From contig CABQLI010000033.1 of NCBI GenBank assembly GCA_902464965.1, forward strand, positions 1-22,037: a DNA stretch of 22,037 nucleotides, in the 5' to 3' direction. Position 1 is the first letter of the stretch, and every line of letters starts with the position of its first letter. The notes under the pieces were generated by a model that was not told where the DNA came from, made no database searches, and saw nothing but the letters and a program-made list of their open reading frames with translations. Source of the DNA: an uncultured Collinsella sp. (GTDB lineage: Bacteria; Actinomycetota; Coriobacteriia; Coriobacteriales; Coriobacteriaceae). Both the position numbers and the translations under genes were made by a program. Below are positions 15,567-22,037 of this stretch, piece after piece.

Positions 15567-16568
15567 CTATCGGGATTCGGCGTAGGGTTTTGTTGTCGGA
15601 ATGCCGTAACCGCGCATCATGGCACCGAACGATTCTACGTCGTAGGTGTCCGAGAGTTTGAAATGAATGACGTTGTGGCCCATGGCGCGAAGGTTCGCGT
15701 CGCGCATGAGAGCCGCTCGATACGTTTTTGCCGCCGCCCGCTCTGGATCATTTTGAGCCTCGTCTTCAAACTTGCCTAGCCCATGCAGCTCTGCCAGCGT
15801 CCATGAGCCGTCTGGCATCTGCCAGCCATAATCTGCTAGATAATAGCCAGCGTTTCCCGGTCGCGTTATCTCAACTTGAAGCTCAGGCGCGGCAACCCCA
15901 GCGAGAATCATCGCTGCTCTCGCCTCGGACTCGCCGCCGTTGTCTGACCTGCCATCCATATAATCAAAAACGTCAAAAGCACGCGCGATGCCATGCAGCC
16001 CTCGACAATTTGCCTGCGCATATGCTCGCAGCTCTTCGCGTTCGACATCGTACTCACGGGCCAAGCCATCGACATAACCCAGCGCATAGCGAAAGGCGCT
16101 CGATCGCGCGATATCAACAACCGTTCGACACGGATCCGTCAGTGTAAACAGACCAAGCCGCCACACTTCGCCCGGGCGCCAGCGCTTGTATTCAACGAAC
16201 TCATACGTATCACGCCTTGTAGACCGTAGCAGCAGCACTTGCACTTTATCCAGAAGCGTATACGCCGACCCGATGCCGTAGAGCAGCGCTGCTGTCGATC
16301 CGCAAAACACAGCATCCGGTTCAACGACCGCAATAGCGGATGCCAGCTGAAAGATGCGATCTTCAACCCCAAGATTATTCCAATAGACCGGATCCGCATA
16401 CACGTGGTTGTAAAGACGAAGCATGAGCTCTTCCTGCATAAGCTCACGCGCACGGCGTTCATCCCAAGGATCAATTGTTATAAGCAGCTGTCCATCTTGA
16501 TGAATTCCAACGGCCGAGAATAGCATCCTTGCATATGACTGCGGAAAATGTTTGCCTTTATCGAGCAT
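15567..16568 (-). CDS. AbiEi-like protein with C-terminal DUF559/Vsr-like nuclease-fold region
   Basis: This protein of about 333 residues resembles a broad actinobacterial family often named type IV AbiEi-family antitoxin or DUF559 protein. The N-terminal part has RLYNHVYADPVYW and AVFCGSTAALLYGI, and the middle has LTDPCRTVVDIARSSAF. The C-terminal part has GGESEARAAMILAGVAAPELQVEI, then ADYGW and AELHGLGKF. E213, D246, E260 and K266 are arranged as in a PD-(D/E)xK-type fold, but activity is unproven. No AbiEii-type nucleotidyltransferase gene lies beside it, so a complete type IV system is not visible. The start is uncertain: ATG 16568 has GGGG 6 nt upstream, and ATG 16580, ATG 16586 and GTG 16589 are possible. 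Its base composition looks less GC-rich than the hydrogenase genes. It is bracketed by the two hairpin repeats, which suggests an accessory cassette. Confidence 0.65.
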   Translation of the reverse strand: MLDKGKHFPQSYARMLFSAVGIHQDGQLLITIDPWDERRARELMQEELMLRLYNHVYADPVYWNNLGVEDRIFQLASAIAVVEPDAVFCGSTAALLYGIGSAYTLLDKVQVLLLRSTRRDTYEFVEYKRWRPGEVWRLGLFTLTDPCRTVVDIARSSAFRYALGYVDGLAREYDVEREELRAYAQANCRGLHGIARAFDVFDYMDGRSDNGGESEARAAMILAGVAAPELQVEITRPGNAGYYLADYGWQMPDGSWTLAELHGLGKFEDEAQNDPERAAAKTYRAALMRDANLRAMGHNVIHFKLSDTYDVESFGAMMRGYGIPTTKPYAESR

Positions 16569-16589
16569 GGCCAACCCCATAACCATCAC

Positions 16590-16753
16590 GGCGGAGAGAA
16601 TACCATTACGCTATCGCATGCTTCCGTCCGCAGGCCTTGCCAAAAGCTGACCAAAAGCTTGACGCCGCAGGCCAGAGCTTCAAAAAATATTTCCACTCTC
16701 GGTAGACGGTCGCTACGACCCTCCCAACGGCATCAAAATCCAACCTTACAAAT
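16590..16753. other. Upstream region of the AbiEi-like gene; no gene seen
   Basis: Lies between the AbiEi-like start and hairpin copy 2. It contains a direct repeat CCAAAAGCT at about 16637-16657 and two occurrences of CCGCAGGCC. A minus-strand open frame through it (16606-16812) begins inside the repeat and has no family resemblance or ribosome binding site, so it was not called. The promoter of the AbiEi-like gene is presumably here, but no clear boxes were found. Confidence 0.4.
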
Positions 16754-16830
16754 AGTTGCGGTGAAATACGGACTACATGGGCCATAAAAGCCGAAAACAG
16801 TCCGTATTTCACCGCAACTTAGGAGGGGAT
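16754..16830. repeat. Long-armed hairpin repeat, copy 2 (inverted relative to copy 1)
   Basis: Perfect 21-nt arms at 16754-16774 and 16799-16819. The right arm plus flank, 16794-16830, is the exact reverse complement of 15461-15497 (37 of 37). The loop (ACATGGGCCATAAAAGCCG...) differs from copy 1, so arms but not loops are conserved, as expected for a family of palindromic intergenic repeats. Confidence 0.9.
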
Positions 16831-16853
16831 GTGGGGTCCCCGACATGTATATG

Positions 16854-16889
16854 AAAACGGCTCTGGCACCAAATGGAGCCAAAGCCGTT
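16854..16889 (-). terminator. Rho-independent terminator of the tRNA operon
   Basis: On the minus strand AACGGCT pairs with AGCCGTT and TGGC with GCCA across one T-G wobble, with a ten-base loop. TTTT overlaps the end of the stem, followed by CATAT. It begins 12 nt after the CCA end of tRNA-Gly. Confidence 0.7.
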
Positions 16890-16901
16890 AAAACTATCTT
16901 A

Positions 16902-16975
16902 TGGAGCGGGCGACGGGAATCGAACCCGCGTCATCAGCTTGGAAGGCTGGGGTTCTACCATTGAACTACGCCCGC
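16902..16975 (-). tRNA. tRNA-Gly (anticodon TCC)
   Basis: A 74-nt gene including an encoded CCA end. The acceptor stem GCGGGCG pairs with CGCCCGC. The D-arm is AGTTCAATGGTAGAA, the anticodon loop CTTCCAA carries TCC, and the T-arm is GCGGG-TTCGATT-CCCGT. All four arms fold without visible mismatch. Transcribed after tRNA-Pro, 6 nt away. Confidence 0.96.
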
Positions 16976-16981
16976 AAGATA

Positions 16982-17058
16982 TGGTCGGGACGACAGGATT
17001 TGAACCTGCGACATCCTGCTCCCAAAGCAGGCGCGCTACCAAACTGCGCCACGTCCCG
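16982..17058 (-). tRNA. tRNA-Pro (anticodon TGG)
   Basis: A 77-nt gene with encoded CCA. The acceptor stem CGGGACG pairs with CGTCCCG. The D-loop is AGTTTGGTAGC, and the anticodon loop TTTGGGA carries TGG. The T-arm is GCAGG-TTCAAAT-CCTGT. It shares the promoter at 17110-17138 with tRNA-Gly. Confidence 0.96.
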
Positions 17059-17109
17059 AAGGTGTTGAGCAGCTAAGGTCTAGACCTTGCGTGTCCCAAA
17101 GCGAAGGAA

Positions 17110-17138
17110 ATTATAGGGGAGACTCCCCGCCTGTGCAA
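17110..17138 (-). promoter_or_regulatory. Strong promoter of the tRNA-Pro/tRNA-Gly operon
   Basis: On the minus strand TTGCAC (17138-17133), a 17-nt spacer, then a perfect TATAAT (17115-17110). The expected start point is near 17103, giving a leader of about 45 nt before tRNA-Pro. The spacer contains GGGGA-GTC-TCCCC, and the leader contains the 14-bp palindrome AAGGTCTAGACCTT at 17075-17088. Confidence 0.8.
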
Positions 17139-17149
17139 GCGCAGAAACC

Positions 17150-18507
17150 CTAGCTCCTCGAATGTGCAACAAAACGACTATGGAGCAGGCCTATCACAAA
17201 CGCCACCACGGCGACCGGCGCCCACGCGGCCCCAATGTCCGCCAGCGGCAGCGCGTCGAACGGCAGCCACGCGCTCGCAAAGAACGCGTCACGAACCGAG
17301 GTGATCACGCTCTGCACCGCGACAACGCCGCCGACCCAAACCCACACCTGCGGATGCGCGTCGCAAAAACCGTGCACCAGGCCCATAAGAACCAGCACAA
17401 TGGCGACGGGGTACAAGGCATTGAGCATGGGCACCGAGAACATAAGGATCACGTCGAGGCCCACGTTGGAGAGCACGCACGAAAACGCTGCGAACACAAA
17501 GGCAAGAACCGCAAAGGGACGACGCATAGCCTCCTCGGAGACCTCCGCTCCCCCTTCGACTACATACGTCTCGCAGAAGTAACGCGAGCAGCAGCTGATG
17601 AGGCCGATGCACACGTTCATGCAGGCGAGGAAAAAGATCGCAAAGACCACGACCGTGCCGACAAGGCCAAAGTGCATGGAGGCAGAGCGGGCAAGGATGG
17701 CGGCGCCATTGGTGGCATCGGGCATCACGGTGCTGAGCTGCGTGCCGGCAAGCGCCAGGCCGCAGTAGATGATGGCCATGAGCACGCCGGCGATCACGCC
17801 GGAGCGCGAAATCTCGAAGGCCACGCGCTTGTCATCGGTAACGCCCAGCTCGTGGATGGTCTCGGCGATGATAATTCCAAAGGCGAGCGACGCGAGCAGG
17901 TCCATGGTCTGGTAGCCGGTCAGAAAGCCCTGCACAGCAGCACCGGCATCGTAGGGAGCCTGAGGCGCGGCAGCCGGTCCCAGCGGCGAGATCACGGCGG
18001 CACCCACGACCAGCACGATGAGCGCAATGAGCGCGGGGCCCGTAATGCGACCAAGCACGCGCGTGATGACGCCCGACGCAGCGTGAGCGCAAACGCGACG
18101 ACAAAGAAGCCAACGGCAAACACCAGGCGCGCCGTGCCGAGTGAAACACCCTCGGGCAGAAGCGGCACCAGCATCTCGAAGGCCGTGGAGCTCGTGCGCG
18201 GAATGGCCAGGCACGGGCCGATGGCCAGATACACCGCCGCGACAAAGAACTCACCAAACTTGGGGTGCACGCGGCCGGCAAGCTCGCGCGCCGTTCCGGC
18301 AAGTGCCACGGCGATAAAACCCATGACGGGCAGGCCGATGGCGGCAATCAGAAAGCCGAGCATGGCGACCGGCGTGGCAGAACCTGCCTGCAGTGCCAGC
18401 AGCGGCGGAATAATGAGGTTGCCGGCGCCAAAGAGCATCGAGAACAGCGCAATGCCGACGGTAACGACATGGTCGGAGCGCAAACCGCGCGGAGCGGATG
18501 AGGCCAT
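17150..18507 (-). pseudogene. brnQ: Branched-chain amino acid carrier BrnQ, interrupted by a frameshift
   Basis: Two overlapping frames together encode a BrnQ/LIVCS-family Na+-coupled transporter for Leu, Ile and Val. The first begins MASSAPRGLRSDHVVTVGIALFSMLFGAGNLIIPP, the hallmark N-terminus, and runs to VAFALTLR. The second resumes with SGVITRVLGRITGPALIALIV and continues to the end with the remaining helices (about 12 in total). The frames switch near 18074-18082, where CTGCGTCGGGC is read. One missing base, for instance a C giving Leu-Pro-Ser-Gly, would restore a single 452-codon gene. The start ATG follows GAAAGGTG. As it stands the product would be cut at about 145 residues plus an out-of-frame tail. 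Either the strain has lost BrnQ or the assembly has a single-base error; conservation on both sides argues the damage is recent. Confidence 0.85.
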
Positions 18508-18526
18508 ATGCACACCTTTCGGGTCG

Positions 18527-18561
18527 AAACAAAAACGGGACGGGCAAAAACACCCGTCCCG
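18527..18561 (-). terminator. Rho-independent terminator after the selenium gene cluster
   Basis: On the minus strand CGGGACGGG and CCCGTCCCG form a nine-base-pair stem around TGTTTTTG, followed by TTTTTGTTTC. It lies 15 nt past the desulfurase stop and 29 nt before the brnQ start, so it ends the selD-yedF-desulfurase transcript and separates it from brnQ. Confidence 0.9.
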
Positions 18562-18575
18562 CAAGTATATACGCT

Positions 18576-19715
18576 CTAGCAGGCTAAATCGCGCAAAGCG
18601 TCAATCGCGGTATCGACTTCCTCGTCCGTGTTGAAATACCCAAACGAGAAGCGAACGACACCCTGGCGCTCGGTCCCCAGCGCGCGGTGCATGAGCGGGG
18701 CGCAATGGGCGCCGGGGCGCGTCGCAACCCCCCACCCCTGCATGAGCGCGTCCGAGATCTCGGCAGAGTCGATATCACCCACGTTGAGTGAGACGATCGC
18801 CGAGCGCACGGGCTGGTCAAACGCACCGTAGAGCGCAATGCCGGGGATTTCGCGCACGCCAGCGAGAAAGCGATCCGCCAGTGCTCGCTCGTGTGCCGAG
18901 ATCGCCTCGACTCCGCCTTGCGCCTCGATAAAGTCGAGACCGGCAGAAAGGCCCGCGATGCCGTGGCCGTTGAGCGTGCCCGCCTCAAGGCGCGTGGGCC
19001 ACTCAAGCGGCTGCAGTGGGTCGAAGCTGTGCACGCCCGTGCCACCCATGGCCCACGGAGCCACGTCAATGCCCTCCGCCACGGCCAGGCCGCCGGTCCC
19101 CTGCGGACCCATGAGCCCCTTATGGCCGGTAAAGCACACGATGTCGAGGCCCATGGCCTGCATATCGACACGCGCCGTACCGGCAGACTGCGAGGCATCG
19201 ACGATCACAAGCGCACCTGCCGCATGGGCCATGGCCGCTACGCGCGCAATGTCGACCGCGTTGCCGGTCACATTGGAGGCATGCGTCACCACCACGGCAC
19301 GCGTACCCGGCGTGACAAGCCGCTCGAGTTCGTCGTAGTCGAGCACACCGTTAACGTCACAGCCCGCATGCTCAACGGTCACGCCCCGCTCCGCTGCCAG
19401 GCGGTTGAGCGGACGCAGCACGGAGTTATGCTCGAGCACCGTCGTGACCACGCGGTCGCCGGGGCGCACCACGCCACAGATGACGGTGTTGAGCGCCGCC
19501 GTAGAGTTGGGCGTAAAGCACACATGGTCCGCCCTCGGGCAACCTAGAAGGCGCGCGAGCTTGGCACGGCAACCGTGAATCGTACGAGCGGCATCGAGGG
19601 CACCCGACGTGGCGCCGCGCCCGGCATTGCCGAGCGAGCACATCGCCTGCGTCACCGCATCGATGACCTCCTGCGGCTTGTGCATGGTCGTCGCCGCGTT
19701 ATCCAGGTAGATCAT
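18576..19715 (-). CDS. Class V aminotransferase: cysteine desulfurase / selenocysteine lyase family
   Basis: This 379-residue PLP enzyme is of the NifS/SufS/CsdA fold and removes S or Se from cysteine or selenocysteine. It begins MIYLDNAATT, with the family's DNAATT motif. The PLP-binding lysine is K199 in FTGHKGLMGPQG, the ring-stacking region DASQSAG has D173 and Q176, and the active-site cysteine is C338 in RPGAHCAPLMHRALG. It resembles the subgroup often found beside selD and yedF, so mobilising selenium for selenophosphate synthesis is a fair inference from context; substrate preference cannot be read directly. The start ATG 19715 has GGGAGGT 6 nt upstream. It overlaps the DUF3343 stop by 4 nt (ATGA), evidence of coupling. 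A terminator follows. Confidence 0.9.
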   Translation of the reverse strand: MIYLDNAATTMHKPQEVIDAVTQAMCSLGNAGRGATSGALDAARTIHGCRAKLARLLGCPRADHVCFTPNSTAALNTVICGVVRPGDRVVTTVLEHNSVLRPLNRLAAERGVTVEHAGCDVNGVLDYDELERLVTPGTRAVVVTHASNVTGNAVDIARVAAMAHAAGALVIVDASQSAGTARVDMQAMGLDIVCFTGHKGLMGPQGTGGLAVAEGIDVAPWAMGGTGVHSFDPLQPLEWPTRLEAGTLNGHGIAGLSAGLDFIEAQGGVEAISAHERALADRFLAGVREIPGIALYGAFDQPVRSAIVSLNVGDIDSAEISDALMQGWGVATRPGAHCAPLMHRALGTERQGVVRFSFGYFNTDEEVDTAIDALRDLAC

Positions 19716-19963
19716 CGTACGACCTCCCACATATTAATCACGGTGAAGCCCTCGGTGGGAACGCCCGCCGCGGCGAGTTCGCCGCGCAGCAGCTCCTCAT
19801 CGGCAGGCAACGCCTTCCACGCCAGACCGCAACCGGCAGCGACCTCCCCGGGCACGGGAATCGTTCGCCCGGGAAGGCCGCGCTCGATGCACAGGGACTC
19901 GCACCCCATGGCGGCCGCCGTGGTGGGAAACGTGATGACAAGCGCCGGGCGCATCTCCCTCAT
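19712..19963 (-). CDS. DUF3343 protein, putative Se/S carrier-like
   Basis: This 83-residue protein has the small DUF3343 fold: MREMRPALVITFPTTAAAMGCESLC, then GRTIPVPGEVAAGCGLAWKA. Conserved cysteines at GCESLC and AAGCGLA fit a family that Pfam describes as Se/S carrier-like; its biochemical role is not established. The start ATG 19963 has GGAG 7 nt upstream; the TTG further up was rejected. It lies 19 nt after yedF, and its TGA overlaps the desulfurase ATG. The arrangement selD-yedF-DUF3343-desulfurase recurs in selenium-using anaerobes (from general knowledge), so a role in passing reduced selenium or sulfur between partners is plausible but inferred. Confidence 0.85.
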   Translation of the reverse strand: MREMRPALVITFPTTAAAMGCESLCIERGLPGRTIPVPGEVAAGCGLAWKALPADEELLRGELAAAGVPTEGFTVINMWEVVR

Positions 19964-19982
19964 GGCAACTCCAACCAATACG

Positions 19983-20609
19983 CTACGGGCGCACGACGCG
20001 CACAGCCTGCTCCATCTTCTCCACGATCACGTACATGTTGGTGACCTCGCCCACCGCGAGCTGGTCTTTAATGCCATAGTGGTCCAGGCAGGTGCCGCAG
20101 GTGAGAATCTCGACACCCTGCTCGGCCAGGCCCTTCAGGTCATCGAGCACCGGCGAGCCCTCGACGGTGAGCTTGGCGCCACCGTTGTAGAACAGCATGG
20201 TCGCGGGCAGCTCCTCCTGCTGTGTCACGGCAAAGATAAACGCCTTCATGAGCTTGTGGCCCAGCTCGTCGTCGCCACGGCCCATGCAATCGGTGTAGAC
20301 GGAAATGACGAGTTTGCCCTTGCCGGCGCTGGCGTCACAGAAGGCAGCGCCATCCTGCTCGGGATCGGCCACGGCAACGGCGCCAGAGGTCGCCACGGTC
20401 ACGTGCCACTCGGCGTCCGAGATCTTCTCGACCGAGGCCGTGCAGCCCTTCTCCTGCGCCATCTTGGAGATGTTCTTGACGGCGGTCTCGTTATCGACCG
20501 CGGTCACCACGGCACCCTCGCCATCAAGCTGTTTGAGCGCCTTAAGCGTCTTGACGACGGGCAGCGGGCAGGCATCGCCCATGGCATTGACTTCAATCTT
20601 GGTAGACAT
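19983..20609 (-). CDS. yedF: Selenium metabolism protein YedF (TusA-DsrE fusion)
   Basis: This 208-residue protein is made of a TusA/SirA-like N-terminal domain (about 1-72) and a DsrE-like C-terminal domain (about 100-205). The TusA sulfur-carrier motif is C14-P-L-P in GDACPLPVVKTLKAL. The DsrE part has KLVISVYTDCMGRGDDELG and ends with LTCGTCLDHYGI, whose cysteines could carry persulfide or perselenide. This fusion is the type known as selenium-linked YedF and occurs next to selD. The exact function is unknown. The start ATG follows AAAGGAA at 8 nt; the open frame further up is antisense-like read of selD in another frame and was dropped. A 61-nt gap separates it from selD and contains the hairpin CCGTTC-TAGA-GAACGG. 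Confidence 0.92.
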   Translation of the reverse strand: MSTKIEVNAMGDACPLPVVKTLKALKQLDGEGAVVTAVDNETAVKNISKMAQEKGCTASVEKISDAEWHVTVATSGAVAVADPEQDGAAFCDASAGKGKLVISVYTDCMGRGDDELGHKLMKAFIFAVTQQEELPATMLFYNGGAKLTVEGSPVLDDLKGLAEQGVEILTCGTCLDHYGIKDQLAVGEVTNMYVIVEKMEQAVRVVRP

Positions 20610-20630
20610 AGCAAATTCCTTTCGAAAGAG

Positions 20631-20646
20631 CCGTTCTAGAGAACGG
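20631..20646 (-). other. Small perfect hairpin between selD and yedF
   Basis: CCGTTC, loop TAGA, GAACGG (six base pairs), followed on the minus strand by CTCTTTCG. The short, interrupted U-run makes it a weak terminator at best; it may tune the yedF level or have no role. Confidence 0.35.
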
Positions 20647-20670
20647 TAAACAGTTACATAAACGTGCGGG

Positions 20671-21720
20671 CTAGCGAACAACGCGGACGGCAGGACCGCC
20701 CGGCTCCGCCTCGCACACGCGCCCGACAACGGCCGCGATGCGCCCCTCGGCATGCAGGCGACGCGCAAGCCCATCCACATCGGCAGCAGGCGCCGCGATG
20801 AGCAAACCGCCCGAGGTCTGCGGATCGTACAGCGCATCCAACATGCCCGGCCCCAGGTCATCGTCGGCCGCCACGCGCGGGCCAAAGAAGTCCTGGTTGC
20901 GGTAGGCGCCGGCGGGGATAATGCCCAGACGCGCCATGTCGAGCACCTGGTCAAAGAGCGGTACCGCTCCCGACGTAAGCTCGATCTGCACACCCGAGCC
21001 CTCGGCCATCTCGCACGCATGCCCGATAAGGCCAAAGCCCGTAATGTCGGTGCAGCCGTGAAGTTCGAGCCCCTCGGCCAGACGAATCGGAGCCTCGTTG
21101 AGTGTGCGCATCGAGTCAAACATGGCTGCAGCCTCGTCCTGCTCGATGAGCTCGCCCTTAATGGCCGTGGTGATGATGCCCGAGCCGATCGCCTTGGTCA
21201 GCAGCAGGACATCGCCCACGCGCGCGCCGCTGTTGGCGAGCATGCGGTCGAGCGTGACAAAGCCGCTCACGGACAGGCCGTACTTGGGCTCGTCGTCGTT
21301 GATGGTGTGGCCGCCCGCGATGGAGCAACCCGCCTCGACGCACTTGTCGGCACCGCCCGCCAGAATCTGACCGGCAACCTCAACGCCCAGGCAGCTGGGG
21401 ATGCAAAGCAAGTTCATGGCATGGCTCGGCCGCCCGCCCATAGCGTAGATGTCCGACAGCGAGTTGGCCGCGGCAATCTGGCCGAACAGGAACGGGTCGT
21501 CGACCATCGGTGGGAAGAAGTCGATGGACTGCACGAGCCCCAGGTTCTCCCCTACGCGGAAGACGCTCGCATCGTCGGAGGTATCAAACCCCACGAGCAA
21601 GTTGTCATTATGCACATTGGGCAAATCGCCCAGGACCTGGGCGAGGGCTCCGGGAGCCAACTTAGCGGCTCAACCGCTCGCGGCCGTCATAGACGTGAGC
21701 TTAATCTGATCGTCAGCCAT
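20671..21720 (-). CDS. selD: Selenophosphate synthetase SelD, itself a selenoprotein
   Basis: SelD makes selenophosphate from selenide and ATP, the Se donor for selenocysteine. Read through the TGA at 21672-21670, the gene encodes 349 residues. The TGA is codon 17, the position of the catalytic Cys17 in E. coli SelD, and K20 follows as in E. coli (SGUAAK). Further signatures are GGHTIND, TDITGFGLIGHA and DPQTSGGLLIA. Gene finders would call it from 21660 or discard the N-terminus. The start ATG 21720 has GGAAGGGGG upstream and overlaps the stop of the glycosyltransferase gene by 8 nt. Since the enzyme needs selenium for its own synthesis, its level depends on its product. The downstream yedF, DUF3343 and desulfurase genes form a likely operon with it. 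Confidence 0.96.
21628..21642 (-). promoter_or_regulatory. Candidate SECIS hairpin of selD
   Basis: On the minus strand GCCCAG, loop GTC, CTGGGC form a perfect six-base-pair stem that starts 27 nt after the TGA, with a G first in the loop. Position and loop fit the bacterial SECIS pattern. A second nearer hairpin, GGCTC-CCG-GAGCC, starts 11 nt after the TGA. Confidence 0.6.
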
Positions 21721-22037
21721 ACGAACCCCCTTCCAACAAATCAACGACTTTAAGTATACGCCCCAGGCACGCTTCCCAAGAGACCGCCGACGGCTCGAAC
21801 GTCGAAGGCGGCTCCGCAAGCGCCTGCGCGATAGCATCTGCCAGTGCGCGCTCAAACAACGGAAGGTCGGCCGCCACGGGCGTGTCGACATCCGTCATAC
21901 GCGGCGACGCCACCCACGTCACGGGAGCACCGGGAAGCATCGCCTCCATCCAGGGACGAACGCCGGGCAAATCGGTCGCCACAACTTTGCAGCCGCACGC
22001 GAGGGCCTCGATCGTCACGAGCGGCAGACCCTCGTAA
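21713..22037 (-). CDS. Glycosyltransferase family 4-like protein, C-terminal fragment (5' end outside window)
   Basis: The last 107 residues of a GT-B-fold glycosyltransferase. The visible segment YEGLPLVTIEALACGCKVVATDLPGV is the conserved nucleotide-sugar-binding motif of group 1 glycosyltransferases, with the E-x7-E pair (E in YEGLP and TIEAL). The remaining 70 residues form an ordinary helical C-terminus. Its stop TGA lies within the selD start region, overlapping by 8 nt, so the two are probably cotranscribed. No functional link to selenium is apparent. A GTG at 22018 could be mistaken for a start, but the motif continues upstream of it to the window edge, so the gene is truncated by the window, not short. 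The sugar donor and acceptor cannot be told. Confidence 0.88.
   Translation of the reverse strand, partial: YEGLPLVTIEALACGCKVVATDLPGVRPWMEAMLPGAPVTWVASPRMTDVDTPVAADLPLFERALADAIAQALAEPPSTFEPSAVSWEACLGRILKVVDLLEGGSYG

Noticed and set aside
16606..16812. Minus-strand open frame of 68 codons
   Set aside because: It starts inside hairpin copy 2, resembles no family and lacks a ribosome binding site.
15461..16830. Insertion sequence with terminal inverted repeats
   Set aside because: No transposase is encoded between the repeats and no target-site duplication was seen, so a classical IS cannot be claimed.
1..22037. CRISPR array
   Set aside because: No regularly spaced direct repeats were seen; the only repeats are the two hairpin copies and short palindromes.

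Overview
The window is a GC-rich piece of bacterial chromosome. A hydrogenase-4-type formate hydrogenlyase operon, a selenium-trafficking cluster, AbiEi-like and PIN-type accessory genes and CCA-encoding tRNAs together suggest an anaerobic gut actinobacterium of the Coriobacteriia, most likely Collinsella-like. That taxonomic guess is inference; no rRNA or marker gene is present. Almost every gene lies on the minus strand. Only the toxin-antitoxin pair is on the plus strand.

Region 1 (1-14235, minus) is one long formate hydrogenlyase locus. In transcription order it holds a HydN-like ferredoxin, fdhF (selenocysteine formate dehydrogenase H), hyfA, hyfB, hyfC, hyfD, hyfE, hyfF, hyfG, hyfH, hyfI, hycH and hycI (cut by the window edge). 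From hyfA onward the genes overlap or are separated by 0-15 nt. FdhF oxidises formate. HydN/HyfA-type ferredoxins pass the electrons on, HyfG/HyfI make H2, and the membrane subunits HyfB-F are of the proton- or sodium-translocating kind. HycI and HycH mature the large subunit. The hyfA frame is interrupted by an in-frame TGA exactly where its relatives have a cluster-ligating cysteine, and it then continues with the conserved C-terminus to a stop that overlaps hyfB. This is either a previously unannotated selenoprotein or a nonsense mutation, and it is the main point to check.

Region 2 (14236-14663) is an AT-rich divergent intergenic region with a perfect 11-bp-arm inverted repeat and two short palindromes. 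Region 3 (14664-15456, plus) is a RelB/DinJ-like antitoxin with a PIN-domain (VapC-like) toxin. Region 4 (15461-16830) is an AbiEi/DUF559-like gene bracketed by two inverted copies of a long-armed hairpin repeat.

Region 5 (16856-17138, minus) has a strong promoter, tRNA-Pro(TGG), tRNA-Gly(TCC) and a terminator. Region 6 (17150-18507, minus) is brnQ, a branched-chain amino acid carrier broken by a one-base frameshift. Region 7 (18527-22037, minus) is the tail of a glycosyltransferase followed by selD (itself a selenoprotein), yedF, a DUF3343 gene and a class V cysteine desulfurase/selenocysteine lyase, ended by a clear terminator. Regions 1 and 7 fit together: region 7 makes selenophosphate and probably handles reduced selenium, and region 1 uses selenocysteine in formate oxidation.
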